From positions 59,163,614 through 59,227,613 of the forward strand of contig NC_083882.1 of the NCBI RefSeq assembly GCF_032452875.1: a stretch of 64,000 bases of DNA, written 5' to 3'. The DNA comes from Bos javanicus (Eukaryota > Chordata > Mammalia > Artiodactyla > Bovidae). The notes under the pieces are model-generated. The model ran no database searches. It saw only the letters and a program-made list of their open reading frames with translations, and had not been told where the DNA came from. Positions 1 to 10,625 of this stretch are shown piece by piece. The position numbers and the translations under genes are program-made. How positions within the stretch are numbered: the stretch's first letter is position 1; each line of letters starts with the position of its first letter.

Positions 1-150
1 CCTCTGTGTCTCATGAACATGTCAGTCAATATTTTAAAGCCTATTCCAGTAATTCTATTCTGTATCCTGTTTATCTATTTCTGGTATCTATTGCTTAGGG
101 TGGGTTTATCTAGTTATTTTTTATTCGATTCCATATGTTGTTTTTAAGAG

Positions 151-280
151 GGCTTCCCGGGTGGCACTAGTGGTTAAAAAAAAAAAACAAAGCCTGCGAA
201 TGCAGGAGATGCAAGAAATGCAGGTTCGATCCCTGGGTCCAGAAGATCCCCTGGAGGAGGAAATGGCAATGCACTCCAGG
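151..280 (+). mobile_element. Bov-tA SINE, 3'-truncated
   Basis: The tRNA-Glu-like head (GGCTTCCCGGGTGGCACTAG) and the RNA pol III box B-like GGTTCGATCCC are present, but the element stops at GCACTCCAGG, about 100 bp short. Imperfect direct repeats TTGTTTTTAAGAG (138-150) and TTGCTTTTAAGAA (281-293) flank it. A run of 12 A (176-187) interrupts the tRNA part. Confidence 0.85.
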
Positions 281-987
281 TTGCTTTTAAGAAGTCTTGG
301 AGTTATTTTGAAAGCCTGAAAGATAGTTTTCTCCAGATACCTACTATTGCTTCTATCAGGCATTTCATCTAAGAACATAACACCCTAGAGCAACATGAAT
401 TGAACTGATTGGAAATTGGATTTCTGTCTTTGTGTGATATATTTTTGGTCTACTCTTCCACTAGTTTTATAGCCCTTTTGTGTCCCAAGTGAAATTCTGG
501 GACTATGATATGGTCACATCCATTAAATGGGTTCTAAATTCAGTCTTTGTCCCTCATCCTATGAGGATGCTCAGAGTTCTCAGTTTCTTAGTCTCTCATG
601 TTCCACTTGCAAACAAAGGCTTTGATGGGGAAACCAGTCCAGTGTTGGGTTCACTTGTTTACACTTTCCTTTTCTCTCCTCAAATCTCAGCTATGTTCAT
701 AGTTCTCTGATCCCTTCAAACAACTACTTTTAATTAGCTTATTCAGCTTTTCTAGGGTTTTTTCATTGGGGTGATTGGTCTGATCAAGCTGAACTGCTGT
801 AGACAGAAATATAAGTCATTGAATATATTGATTTTGATTATCCCCTGGAACATATGCTCTGTAGTCATTGGAATGTTATATTTTATTTGTATCACAAGTA
901 TCTAAATCAGTGCCTGACCTTTATTAGCTTCCCAGTAAGTATTCATTTATTATTTGTTCTTGAAGCTGAGTATTGGATAGTCTAATT

Positions 988-1432
988 TCTTTCCAGTGGT
1001 CATGTATGGATGTGAGAGTTGGACTGTGAAGAAAGCTGAGCGCCAAAGAAGTGATGCTTTTGAAATGTGGTGTTGGAGAAGACTCTTGAGAGTCCCTTGG
1101 ACTGCAAGGAGATCCAACCAGTCCATCCTAAAGAAGATCAGTCCCTGGTGTTCATTGGAAGGACTGATGCTAAAGCTGAAACTCCAGTTCTTTGGCCACC
1201 TCATGCGGAGACTTGGCTCATTGGAAAAGACTGATGCTGGGAGGGATTGGGGGCAGGAGGAAAAGGGGACAACAGAAGATGAGATGGCTGGATGGCATCA
1301 CCGACTCGATGGACGTGAGTTTGAGTGAACTGCGGGAGTTGGTGATGGACAGGGAGGCCTGGTGTGCTGCGATTCATGGGGTCGCAAAGAGTCAGACACA
1401 ACTGAGCGACTGAACTGAACTGAACTGAACTG
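988..1432 (+). mobile_element. BovB LINE, 3' end
   Basis: This is 5'-truncated. It starts in the ORF 3' end (TGGTCATGTATGGATGTGAG) and runs through the BovB 3' region to the (CTGAA)n-type tail GAACTGAACTGAACTG. It matches the other BovB ends in this window almost base for base. Confidence 0.95.
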
Positions 1433-2637
1433 TGTCTGCAATTCACAGTAGCCTTCCAACTATCTGTTATATGTTAGCAAGCAGAAAAGTAACCCAGCCT
1501 CCTATACTGTTATTCCAAAACAGATGAATATTATTTACTGAATACATTTTGAAAGGGTTACATAAAGATAGAGATATAATTGTATTTCATCCCTTCTAAA
1601 ATGTACTTTCTTTAAGTCAATATATGAGTTGTGAATGACCAAATCAATTTTTAGCAAGTATTTCCTGAAGGGAAAGACAATAGTCAGTAAAGATAATTCT
1701 GTCAAAAATTTTGAGCAGATTACATGAAACAAAAATAATGTCTTTTCATTCCATCTCTACAGTGTATAGAAATATTCTTTGAGCAAGAGTATCTTTTAAT
1801 AGTACTTAAAAAATGATTGCAATTAATATCAAAATCAAAATATCTTGGACTCTTATATGGTATGGCAAGCATTAACATATCAGAAAGTGAATGGTTCTCA
1901 AATTATAACAGGAGCATGGTGAAATGGAAGAAGAAATACAGCCCAGTAGCAGTACATAAAAGAGACTGGAGAAGAATTCTTCATAGTCAGTATGGCCCTG
2001 GATTTGGTGTGTTTGGAGCAAATCCCTACCATTGCTGCCAGCTTTCAATTGGCAGCCCAGTGACCAAATCATGAAAAGAATCTCTAAGGGAAGAAAAGCA
2101 ACCTGGAGCAGAAGGAGAGGTAACATTTCTTGAGGGCCTCCCTTTGCATAGGCCCCTTAGTGGGTGTTCTCATATACACTGATTAACATACAATTCACAA
2201 AAGCTTTGTAAGTTTGGAATTGCTCTGTTGTCTAAATGGGACAAATGAAGAGTCTGAGTTGTATAGCAATAAATGATTAAAAAGTTAATGATCTGATTCA
2301 GTCTGACTCCAGAACTTACTGTGATACTTCTACCATACCAGGCTGCTTCAACAGGGAGAACCTTAAAACACCAGGAGACGCATGGAACTAAAACTGAGGG
2401 ATATTAATAACTTGTCCAATACCACAGGGTTAATAAGTTTCATAAGCCCATTACACAATAAGTATCAGAACTAAGATTTAAATGTTAAGTTTTATGATGC
2501 AGTTTCTCCTCTCTACTCTCTCACTGTTGTTTTAAGAAGAAATAAACCATCTCCACAATGATTTATATACACTTGTATATATGCCTTTCTATATTGTGTG
2601 CTCTTATTCATTTGTATGTTCCTATATCCAGTACCTG

Positions 2638-2836
2638 GTTCAATTCAATTTAGTTCAGTCACTCAGTCATGTCCGACTCTTTGCGACCCCATGAATTGCA
2701 GCACGCCAGGCCTCCCTGTCCATCACCAACTCCCGGAGGTCACTCAAACTCACGTCCATCGAGTCAGTGATGCCATCCAGCCATCTCATCCTCTGTCATC
2801 CCCTTTTCCTCCTGCCTCCGATCCCTCCCAGCATCA
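2638..2836 (-). mobile_element. BovB LINE, 3' end fragment, antisense
   Basis: This is the reverse complement of the last ~200 bp of BovB: tail as TTCAATTCAATTTAGTTCAG, then GTCCGACTCTTTGCGACCCC and CATCACCAACTCCCGGAG, ending near CCTCCCAGCATCA. Confidence 0.9.
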
Positions 2837-3064
2837 TAATCCTTATTCAGCAAGTATTTGTTGAGTACTGAATCTGCTGTCCTATAGCTATGAAGAGATG
2901 GCAAACATTAAAAATAACTAAAGCATTTTAATAAAAAAAAAATCAGACAAACTAGGCAGATTTGTCTAGGGGCCATGTCATGCCATGTCTGGGCCATGAC
3001 AAGGTTAAATTGGTGAATTTGAGATCTGAAATGGCACTAAATAGAAACTTGAGAGGTTACAGTG

Positions 3065-3307
3065 TGGGGTGAAGAACATGACTCTTGAGCCAGACTGGAC
3101 TGTTTACACTCTAATTCCAACATTTACAAGCTGTATGCCTTGGGTCACTGGCTTCATTCTCTGCTCCTGTTTCTTCATCTGTAAAGTGTGTGTTATAATG
3201 CGCCTAGCTCATAGGGTTATCACAAGGATGAAATGATTTAATAAGTATAAAGCAGTTAGCCCAGGGTCTAGTACATGGAAAGCATCCCACAAATGTTTGC
3301 TCTTACC
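3065..3307 (+). mobile_element. MIR SINE (ancient)
   Basis: The order of MIR landmarks is visible: 'gagccagactg', 'tgtatgccttgggtcactggcttc' as the diverged core, 'cttcatctgtaaagtg', 'ctcatagggttat' and 'aaatgtttgct'. It is strongly diverged. Confidence 0.75.
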
Positions 3308-3524
3308 ATTGCCCAAATAGGAACTATACTTTTATCCACTGGTTTAGCTCCCTCCAAATTCCTTGCTCGAGGGTTGCCTAATGAAGTGATTAAAGCAGCC
3401 AAGGGCCCTGCTCTTTGCGTACAGACCAATAAAATTTAATGACTGGAAAACAAGTAGCACACTGGGATTTCATGGGTTAATACCGATACTAACGTTAGAA
3501 GGGCTTGGATCTACTGTAATCAAA

Positions 3525-3560
3525 CCATCATCACCACCACCACCACCCCCCCCAAAAAAA
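3525..3560. repeat. Low-complexity (CAC)n, C-run and A-run
   Basis: Interrupted ATC/ACC triplets pass into eight or nine C and then eight A. It has no coding potential. Confidence 0.85.
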
Positions 3561-4092
3561 ACAAGTTGTATTTTACTCTTATCTTATTATGGAAGTTATC
3601 ACCTGGGTATGCCCCCCCAAATGCACACACAAAATGAATGATTAAAGTATATGATGAAGTGAACCCTGAAATGAACTTTAAGTATATGTGTGCTATTCTT
3701 GACATCTTCTTAAGAAATGTTTGTTTTCTTCCCTTCTTTGCATTGTTCTGCTTGTGAGTCTGCTCCATATGAACAGAGTTCTCTGCGTATTCCTCTGCTA
3801 GCTCACTGTACTCTCAGATTTCACCACAGGGCTTCTGATAATGGACTGATGATGTCCTAAGTATGCAGCATAGGTGACTTAACATTAAGTTGCCTTTGTT
3901 GCTGATCCCGACTTGATGCCTCAGTTTTAGTGACTGAGCCAGTTCTAATAAGTTATATTGCTAACTATTCTTTCAAGCCTGAATCTCTTTCCATATCCAT
4001 GTCTAAGATCTCAGTCCCTTCACTGGTAAATGATTTGTTCTTTTAGGAAAAATCTAGATCCACTTTTATAATGTGTGGGGTAATCTATCCTT

Positions 4093-4297
4093 GGCTTCCC
4101 AGATAGCTCAGTGGTAAAGAATCTGCCTGATAACAGGAGATGCAAGTTGTCGGGAAGATCCCCTGGAGATGGAAATGACAACCCACTGCATTATTCTTGC
4201 CTGGGAAATCCCGTGGACAGAGAAGCCTGGCAGACTGTAGTCTGTGGGGTCACAAAAGAGTTGGGCACAACTTAGCTACTAAGCAACAACACAACAG
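4093..4297 (+). mobile_element. Bov-tA SINE with target-site duplication
   Basis: This is a near-complete copy from GGCTTCCCAGATAGCTCAG to the AGCAACAACACAACAG tail. A perfect 10-bp direct repeat ATCTATCCTT lies at 4083-4092 and 4298-4307. Confidence 0.95.
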
Positions 4298-4842
4298 ATC
4301 TATCCTTAACTCCTATCATTAGCTATGCAATTAGAGGAATGATGAAGTTCCATGTTCAGTTCTAAATCAAATACAGAATGTGTAGTAGCTACTCTTAAAT
4401 CACCAGCCTCAGTGTGTACTAGAGTCCTTTATAATCAGACAGACCAGAGTTGTAATCTAAGTACAGATGACTTGCCAGAGTCAAGATTGCCAATATTTAT
4501 CATAGTCAAAGCCTCAAAAATGGCTTCCAGCAACCAGGGTATTATTGACACACTATTAGTGCCTTTATTTTCTTGGGGTTGGATTGTAGAATCATTCTCA
4601 TGTAACATGTGCTTTGAGTTACAATTAACACTGAATTTACATCCTAGGGATCCTAAGGTAATGACAAATGATGACAATGATTTAAACAAATTCTGTGTTT
4701 GTAGTTATGGCTAAATATACTGGTTTCGCTCTGCTTTTGTGAATATTGTGATCCTCTCTGGCCAGTTCACATGTTTTTGTTACTTGTAATATAACACTTG
4801 TAAAATACATATGCAGAAATACTAAAACCCCAAAATTTGAAT

Positions 4843-4940
4843 AGAAGAAGAGGGAGGAAGGGAAGGAAGAGCGAGGACCTGGGCAGGGGCCGGGGGGCAG
4901 GGGTGGGAGGCAGTGGAGGGAGAAAGGAAAGAAAAAAGTG
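4843..4940. repeat. Polypurine tract with G-quadruplex motif
   Basis: About 100 bases are almost only A and G on the + strand. Its core, 4881-4907, has five G-runs of at least three separated by 1-2 bases, which fits the intramolecular G-quadruplex rule. It lies in an intron of METTL15 on the transcribed-sense strand. Confidence 0.85.
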
Positions 4941-5375
4941 AGCATGGAATTGTTTATCCAGGAAAATTAACCTCAATATTGTTGCGTATGTGAAATAATG
5001 CCCCAGGGTCTGCAGTTAAGATTAAGTTTTCAACAGTTGGTTGGTAAACTTTTAGATGATTTCTTCACTCAGAATAATCCAATTCTAGAAACATAATTGA
5101 TTGAGCATCAGAAAACTCTGCCTTAAACACATGATTTCCTTTGTGGTGTTGCCTCATGGTGTATTATCTCCCCACATGATATTTTTATACTTGTATATGA
5201 TTATGGTGAGAATTACATTTTTCTTACTTACTCTTTGTCAAGCCTAAAATTATCAGAATGTTAGTGCTAAACACTTATGTTTAAGGGCATCCAAGAACGC
5301 AAACATCTCCTATAAGATGTTATTAAAAAATATATATATATATTAGCTTTAAGTAGGCTAGGGCTATACTTTAGT

Positions 5376-5843
5376 CTACTTTGCCAACAAAAGTCCGTAT
5401 AGTCAAAGCTATGGTTTTTCCAATAGTCGTGTTTAGATGTGAGAGTTGGACCATAAAGAAGGCTGAGCACTGAAAAATGGATGCTTTTGAACTGTGGTGT
5501 TGGAGAACTCTTGAGTCCCTTGGACTGCAAGGAGATCAAACCAGTCAATCCTAAAGGAAATCAATCCTGAATATTCATTGGAAGAACTGATCCTGAAGCT
5601 GAAGCTCCAATAGTTTGGCCACCTGATGCAAAGAACTGACTCATTTGAAAAGACCCCGATGCTGGGAAAGTTTGAAGGCAGGAGGAAAAGAAGAGGACAG
5701 AGGATAAGATGGTTGGATGGCATCACTGACTCAATGGACATGAGTTTGAGCAAGCTCTGGGACATGGTGAAGGACAGGGAAGCCTGATGTGCTGCAGTCC
5801 GTGGGGTTGCAGAGTCAGACATGACTGAGCGACCAAACAACAG
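5376..5843 (+). mobile_element. BovB LINE, 3' end
   Basis: It begins in the late ORF (CTACTTTGCCAACAAAAG), has the usual GGATGTGAGAGTTGG-like block, and ends at ATGACTGAGCGACC. Several stops and small deletions mark an older copy. Confidence 0.93.
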
Positions 5844-6762
5844 GGCTCTAATGCCTAAGGAATTAAGACTTGCAGTAGTGATTTGTTTGAGGCTTTTGCT
5901 GCAGTGTAAAGAAGATGCCTGTAGTTCAGGATAATAACTTGATCCTAAAGGTTGTAGAAAATATGTAGGTTAGAAATTGTACTAGATCTACAATAATTAA
6001 CAAAACAAAACCACACAGTACAATATGGAGGAAACAGACTTAGTAGTCACATACAACAGTTTTAGATAGTATAAGTCAACAGTGTGAAACAAATTCTAAA
6101 ATCATTTTGATTTTGAGCTGTGTTAATATCATAACTAGAACAAAGAGGCAAGAATTTATTTCATGCTGATCATTATGGAGTTCAGATTGAGGCACATGGT
6201 CAACTGGGACACATTTAGAAAAGAGTAGCTATATGGTAAAAGACTTTTTGTATGGAAAATAGCAGAAGACACAAGGTGTGTGATGTGGAGAAATGAACAC
6301 CTGAGGAGCGTGATAGCTGTGATGGTTATGATGTTTTCCATTGCAAGTAAAAGAAAAATCAAACTGGTTTTAAATAACAAAAGTAATTTATGGGCTAACT
6401 TGAAAGTTCAGAGACAAGTTGGATTTTAGGTGAGGTCAGTCTAACGGCCTGTTTAATCTTTCTCTCTGCTTTGTAGAGTTTTGGCCAAATTGGCTTCCAC
6501 CCTTGTTATATCTTGAGTCAAGATATCTGCTGTCAGTGATCAGGGCTATGTGCTTTTTCATATCAAGTGAGAGTCTGAAAAAAAACATTTTTCTTCCCAT
6601 AGCTCATTGGAAGAAAAGAATTTTCTTCCCTCAAATCCCTGGGAAATATTTCTTGTACCTTACTGGCCAGAGCTGTGACACATGCCAATCTTAGAACAAA
6701 TTATAGGGGCCATACGGTCACGTGTGCCAATTAGCTTATTAGGAGAAAGAAACCAGTTGGAG

Positions 6763-6764
<2 letters not shown>

Positions 6765-6802
<38 letters not shown>
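6765..6802. repeat. (AC)19 microsatellite
   Basis: 38 bases of perfect AC dinucleotide repeat, likely length-polymorphic. Confidence 0.98.
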
Positions 6803-6806
<4 letters not shown>

Positions 6807-6999
6807 GTCTCAAGGAATTGACTGGCATTATGGGGAAATGGTAGGGTAGGCCAACAGACTAGAAACTCTGATGGGAGATAATACTATAGTCTTGCGACTA
6901 AATTTCTTTTTCCTCTGGAAACCTCATATTTTGCTCTCAAGGATTTTCATCTGATTGGATGATGCGTACCTACATTACAGAAAGTAATATCCTTTATTC

Positions 7000-7144
7000 T
7001 GTCCATGGGATTTCCCAGGTAAGAATATTGGAGTGGGTTGCCATGCCCTCCTCCAGGGGATCTTTCAGACCCAGGGATTGAACCCACATCTGCTTCTCCT
7101 GCATTGCAGGCATATTCTTTACCACTGAGCCACCAAGGAAGCCC
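7000..7144 (-). mobile_element. Bov-tA SINE, antisense, truncated
   Basis: Reverse complement of the SINE head and middle: CCAGGGATTGAACCCACATC is the box B region, and the end GGAAGCCC is the SINE 5' start. The 3' third is missing. Confidence 0.9.
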
Positions 7145-7346
7145 ATTCTTTACTTAGATAGAACTGATTTTAATGGTAGCCATATCTAAAGAAACCTTCA
7201 CAGCGATACATCAATCAGTATTTTATTAAATAATCAGGTACTTTTGCCAAGATAAGTTGACATGTAAACCAGCATCAATATGATCAGTCTCTCCCAAAAT
7301 ACACGGGACCTCAAAAAAAATTTTGAGTTCCTGTTGGAACAGAGAG

Positions 7347-7563
7347 TCTTCCCTAGTGGCTCAGATGGTAAGCATCTATCTGCCTGCAGTGCAGGAGACC
7401 CAGGTTCGATCCCTGGGTTGGGAAGATTCCTTGAAGAAGAGAATGGCAAACCACTCCGGGATTCTTGTCTGGAGAATTCCATGGACAGGAATCTGGAGGG
7501 CTACAGTCCATGTGGTTGCAAAGAGTTGAACATGATTGAGAGGTTCACACTTTCATTTTCTGT
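7347..7563 (+). mobile_element. Bov-tA SINE with target-site duplication
   Basis: Near-complete copy; box B GGTTCGATCCC is intact. The direct repeat AACAGAGAG lies at 7338-7346 and 7564-7572. Confidence 0.93.
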
Positions 7564-7639
7564 AACAGAGAGACTGGCAACTAAGAGGTAGCCAACAAAT
7601 ATCACTACAGTAGCTAACAATAGATGTGTAAGAGGCTGC

Positions 7640-8250
7640 CATGGTTTTTAATTGTTTTCCATGGGATGCTACCTGGGACAAAAGTTATAGTGAGGCAGGA
7701 GCCATCAACTTAACTAAAAAACAACTGACCAAAACAAAACAAAAAACAGTAGTGACTTTTTATTACTGGGGATGTTCCAACACAGGCTAAGTGACCGTGA
7801 TGTAAGCCATCAAGTTTAAGCCAAGAATACACCCAGATGTATTCTTGACATCTGGGGCAAACTGGAAGAACTCTGAATAGCCTAACCGCAAGTTCTCTAC
7901 CCCACTGTGCTTCCACTGAGAAGGCTCCTAACCAAACAACACTCCTTATCAAAGGGATCAGGCATAATACCTGCTTATCCCTGATTAGCAGGTTTCAGTT
8001 CCCTTCCAGCACATGGGATTATTCACACAAGCCAACACATTCATTTGTGGGCATGTGCCACCCCACTCTCTTGATACTATAAAATCTGCCTCCCAAAGCC
8101 TCTGTCAGTCCACTCTGTTTCAGAATGCAGCACCTGTGTAGCCTTGCATGGCATTTGGTGTCCTCCCCTGAGCTGTGAATGGATGTGATTAATAAGCTGT
8201 CGATCTCATCTGTCCACTGTTGAGTGCCGAGTGTTCGCTTGACCATTTTC
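7640..8250 (+). mobile_element. Possible solitary LTR, family not assigned
   Basis: The stretch has LTR-like layout: an AAC/AAA-rich entry, a TATAAAA at 8078-8084, a following CCTCCCAAAGCC...CACTCTGTTTC start-region-like segment, and ATTAATAAGCTG downstream. No flanking duplication was found, and no coding region of a retrovirus is present. This could also be unique sequence. Confidence 0.3.
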
Positions 8251-8449
8251 ATAATCTTAGAATGGAAATCCCTTCCTCACCAATGGGATGAATGAAAAAT
8301 GATTAAAAGAGTCTCCTCCCTCCTCTGCCCCCCAGCAGTGATGGTGGAAAGGGAAAAGATTGAAACATCAGTTAAATAATTGGAATAAGTGATTTGTGAG
8401 TTGGCATCCAATACTAGTTCTGTTTTCGATGCTAGCATTAGCATTGCTT

Positions 8450-8655
8450 TTATATTTTCCAAATACAGACCTAGCAGTCTGTTTGTCTCTCTTCTCTAGT
8501 ACCCATTGGGTTGTTTTGCAAATTATTTATACATCTCTTCCTGTCAACTCAAAGCTCAGAAAGCCATGCTTTATTAATCTTTGTTTACCTCAGAATAGCA
8601 TAATGCCTGACACATAGCAGATACTCAATGAATATTTGGTGAGTGAATCTGAAAA
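8450..8655 (+). mobile_element. L2 LINE, 3' end (ancient)
   Basis: Diverged L2 3' end: 'agcataatgcctgacacatagcagatactcaatgaatatttggtgagtgaat' pattern is the L2 tail, preceded by the 'aaagctcagaaag' segment. Confidence 0.65.
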
Positions 8656-9204
8656 TCATTTTCTCCATTGAAATTTGAGAAAAAAATTGCCAATGAGCTG
8701 TGAAATTCTCCTTAAACAACATCACATATAAGTAAATCTAATAAATATGAATTCCCAACACTGTTGAACTCCACACTTACTCCACACACCTGTAGATGGA
8801 AGAATGAGGTCTTGGCAGTGTTGACCGTTTTTTTCCCCTTCTCTTTCCCCTTCCAAAATGTGTGCCAGTTGCCCTTGGGTTTCTAAAGAACCCTGAAGGC
8901 AGCATCTCACTTTGTGTAGGAAGGAGAATCAACATAGTTGTAAGGTGATCCCAGCTCCTTGCCTGTCTGTTGATTCTGAATGTTTCACTCACTTCAGAAT
9001 CCCTGCTGAGAGCTAAAACATTATTTCTTCAAGAAGGCATTTTATTTTAGCCATAGTTTCATTCAAGTGTGCAGCTGCATAGCTCCTCTATCCTGAATTA
9101 TGTGAAGAATATGAAGAAAGTTAAAATGGTTGTCTTGAAGATGTTTGACCTGTCTTTTTCTGTTTTATTACATACTATATTTAAATTTATTTACTAGGAT
9201 AAAT

Positions 9205-10085
9205 TTATTTTTTCCAGCTTTATTGAGATAGTAATTATACAGTGATACATAAACACCATATATAGTGACATTTAACACTTTACAAATTTAGAGTGTCCAG
9301 CACAATGATTTGATTTACATATATTATGAAATGATTTCCACATTGTTAACACCCATCATCTCATATAAATACAAGAGAAATACACATAAACACAACTTTC
9401 ATAAATACTACACATAAATAGTATTTCATAAATACTACACATAAATAAGTATTAACTGTCATCATCATGTTGTCCATTACATCCCTAGTACTGATTTATC
9501 CATAAGTTTGTACCTTTTGACCACCTTCATTCAGTTCCCGTTTCTCACCCACCACCTCTGGAAACCACAAGTCTGCTCTCTTTGTTTTTTACGAGCGTAG
9601 TTCCCCTTCACTCCCTCCCTCCCTCCCTCTCTCAAGATTTCACATATAAATGAGATCATAGAGTGTTTGTCTTTCTCTGACTTTGCATAATGCTGCAATC
9701 CATCATGTCACAAATGGCAAGATTTTCTTTTTTATGACTGAATAATAATATATGTATACATATATATATATGTAGATATATAAATACATATGCATCTCAA
9801 GTTTTCTATCCATTCTCCCTTTGATGGACACTTAGGTTGTTTTAATGTCTTGACTATTGTAAATAATACTGTGATGAATATGAGGGTGTGCTGATACCAG
9901 TCCAACACAGTGTTTTTATTTCTTTTGGATATATTCCCAGAAATGGAATTGCTAGATAATATGGTAGTTCTATTTCTAATCTTTTGAGGAACTTCCATAC
10001 TGTTTTCCATAGTCCCTGGACCAGTTTCCACTCCCACAAACACTGCACAAGGGTTTGTTCCTTTGATGGAATGGCATATGTTTCC
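9205..10085 (-). mobile_element. L1 LINE fragment, ORF2 C-terminus and 3' UTR
   Basis: On the minus strand the frame reads LWKTVWKFLKRLEIELP and LGIYPKE, then KQPKCPS, which are landmarks of the L1 ORF2 C-terminus. The 3' UTR follows toward 9205. It contains CCCT repeats at 9609-9631 and an AT-rich repeat near 9750. It is 5'-truncated and broken by stops. Confidence 0.85.
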
Positions 10086-10433
10086 CAGCCCATAGATTTA
10101 AGAACCTTTTTTTTTTTAAGAAAAAAATAAAAGGACTGGTCTGACAAGGGAATTTTTCTAATTCATGAACTTCTATACCTTCACACAGGTATAAATTGTG
10201 TTCATTAGCAGGAATAAAATTATGTTAACCCACCTCTGATGTTGAAACCAAAGATACCACTTTCCTTATCCAAAAGTCTTTATATAGTGCAAAGCATGTG
10301 ACTGGCAGTTAGTAAATATATATTGGTTTAATAAGCTAATAATAGAGTGTGCACCCTTTCATTGATCCTGGGCCTTAAGAAAGACTTTAATATAACAGAA
10401 GTGTTTTTTTCCATCTCCTGGTCTTATTCCCAG

Positions 10434-10625
10434 TAAACAGATCCGAGCTATCCTAGGCCAGTTCAGCCAGGCAGAAGCCTTACTAATGAAAGCTGGAGTA
10501 CAGCCAGGGACTTTGGATGGAGTTCTTTTGGATCTTGGGTGTTCCTCCATGCAACTTGATACCCCTGAAAGAGGTTTTTCCCTTCGGAAGGATGGCCCGT
10601 TGGACATGAGAATGGATGGTGACAG
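10434..10625 (+). CDS. METTL15: METTL15 internal coding exon (catalytic-core segment)
   Basis: METTL15 is the mitochondrial RsmH/MraW-type enzyme that places N4-methylcytidine on 12S rRNA in the small mitoribosomal subunit, using S-adenosylmethionine (family knowledge). The exon opens after ...TTATTCCCAG and closes at GACAG|GTGAGT. It is 192 bp: one base completing a split codon, 63 codons, then two bases of the next codon. The translation runs from KQIRAILGQFSQAEALLM through GVLLDLGCSSMQLD and ERGFSLRKDGPLDMRMD. The DLGxSSxQLD and ERGFS...GPLDMRMD blocks are RsmH signatures lining the active site. A second AG at 10439-10440 would drop 7 nt and shift the frame, so the first AG is preferred. 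Both ends are phase 2, so the frame continues exactly into the exon at 16679. The reading frame is clean and is not a retroelement. Exon numbering is unknown because the 5' exons are outside the window. Confidence 0.95.

Larger units (their letters stand above)
1..10433 (+). other. METTL15: METTL15 upstream intron (3' part)
   Basis: This is non-coding sequence before the first METTL15 exon seen here, ending in a pyrimidine-rich tract and CAG at 10431-10433. It holds the SINEs, BovB ends, MIR, L2 and L1 pieces listed separately. No codon run matching the N-terminal half of METTL15, such as the glycine-rich SAM loop, was found, so earlier exons lie left of the window. Stretches 290-985, 1435-2635, 4300-4840, 5850-6760, 8660-9200 and 10090-10400 show no gene and no repeat I can name. 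Confidence 0.8.

Noticed and set aside
4352..4714. 120-codon sense ORF
   Set aside because: No family motif, no splice or promoter context, and composition like the surrounding intron. The length is within chance expectation for 64 kb.
10434..10440. Second acceptor AG, 7 bases into the METTL15 exon
   Set aside because: Using it would shift the frame. The seven bases encode residues that fit the METTL15 protein.
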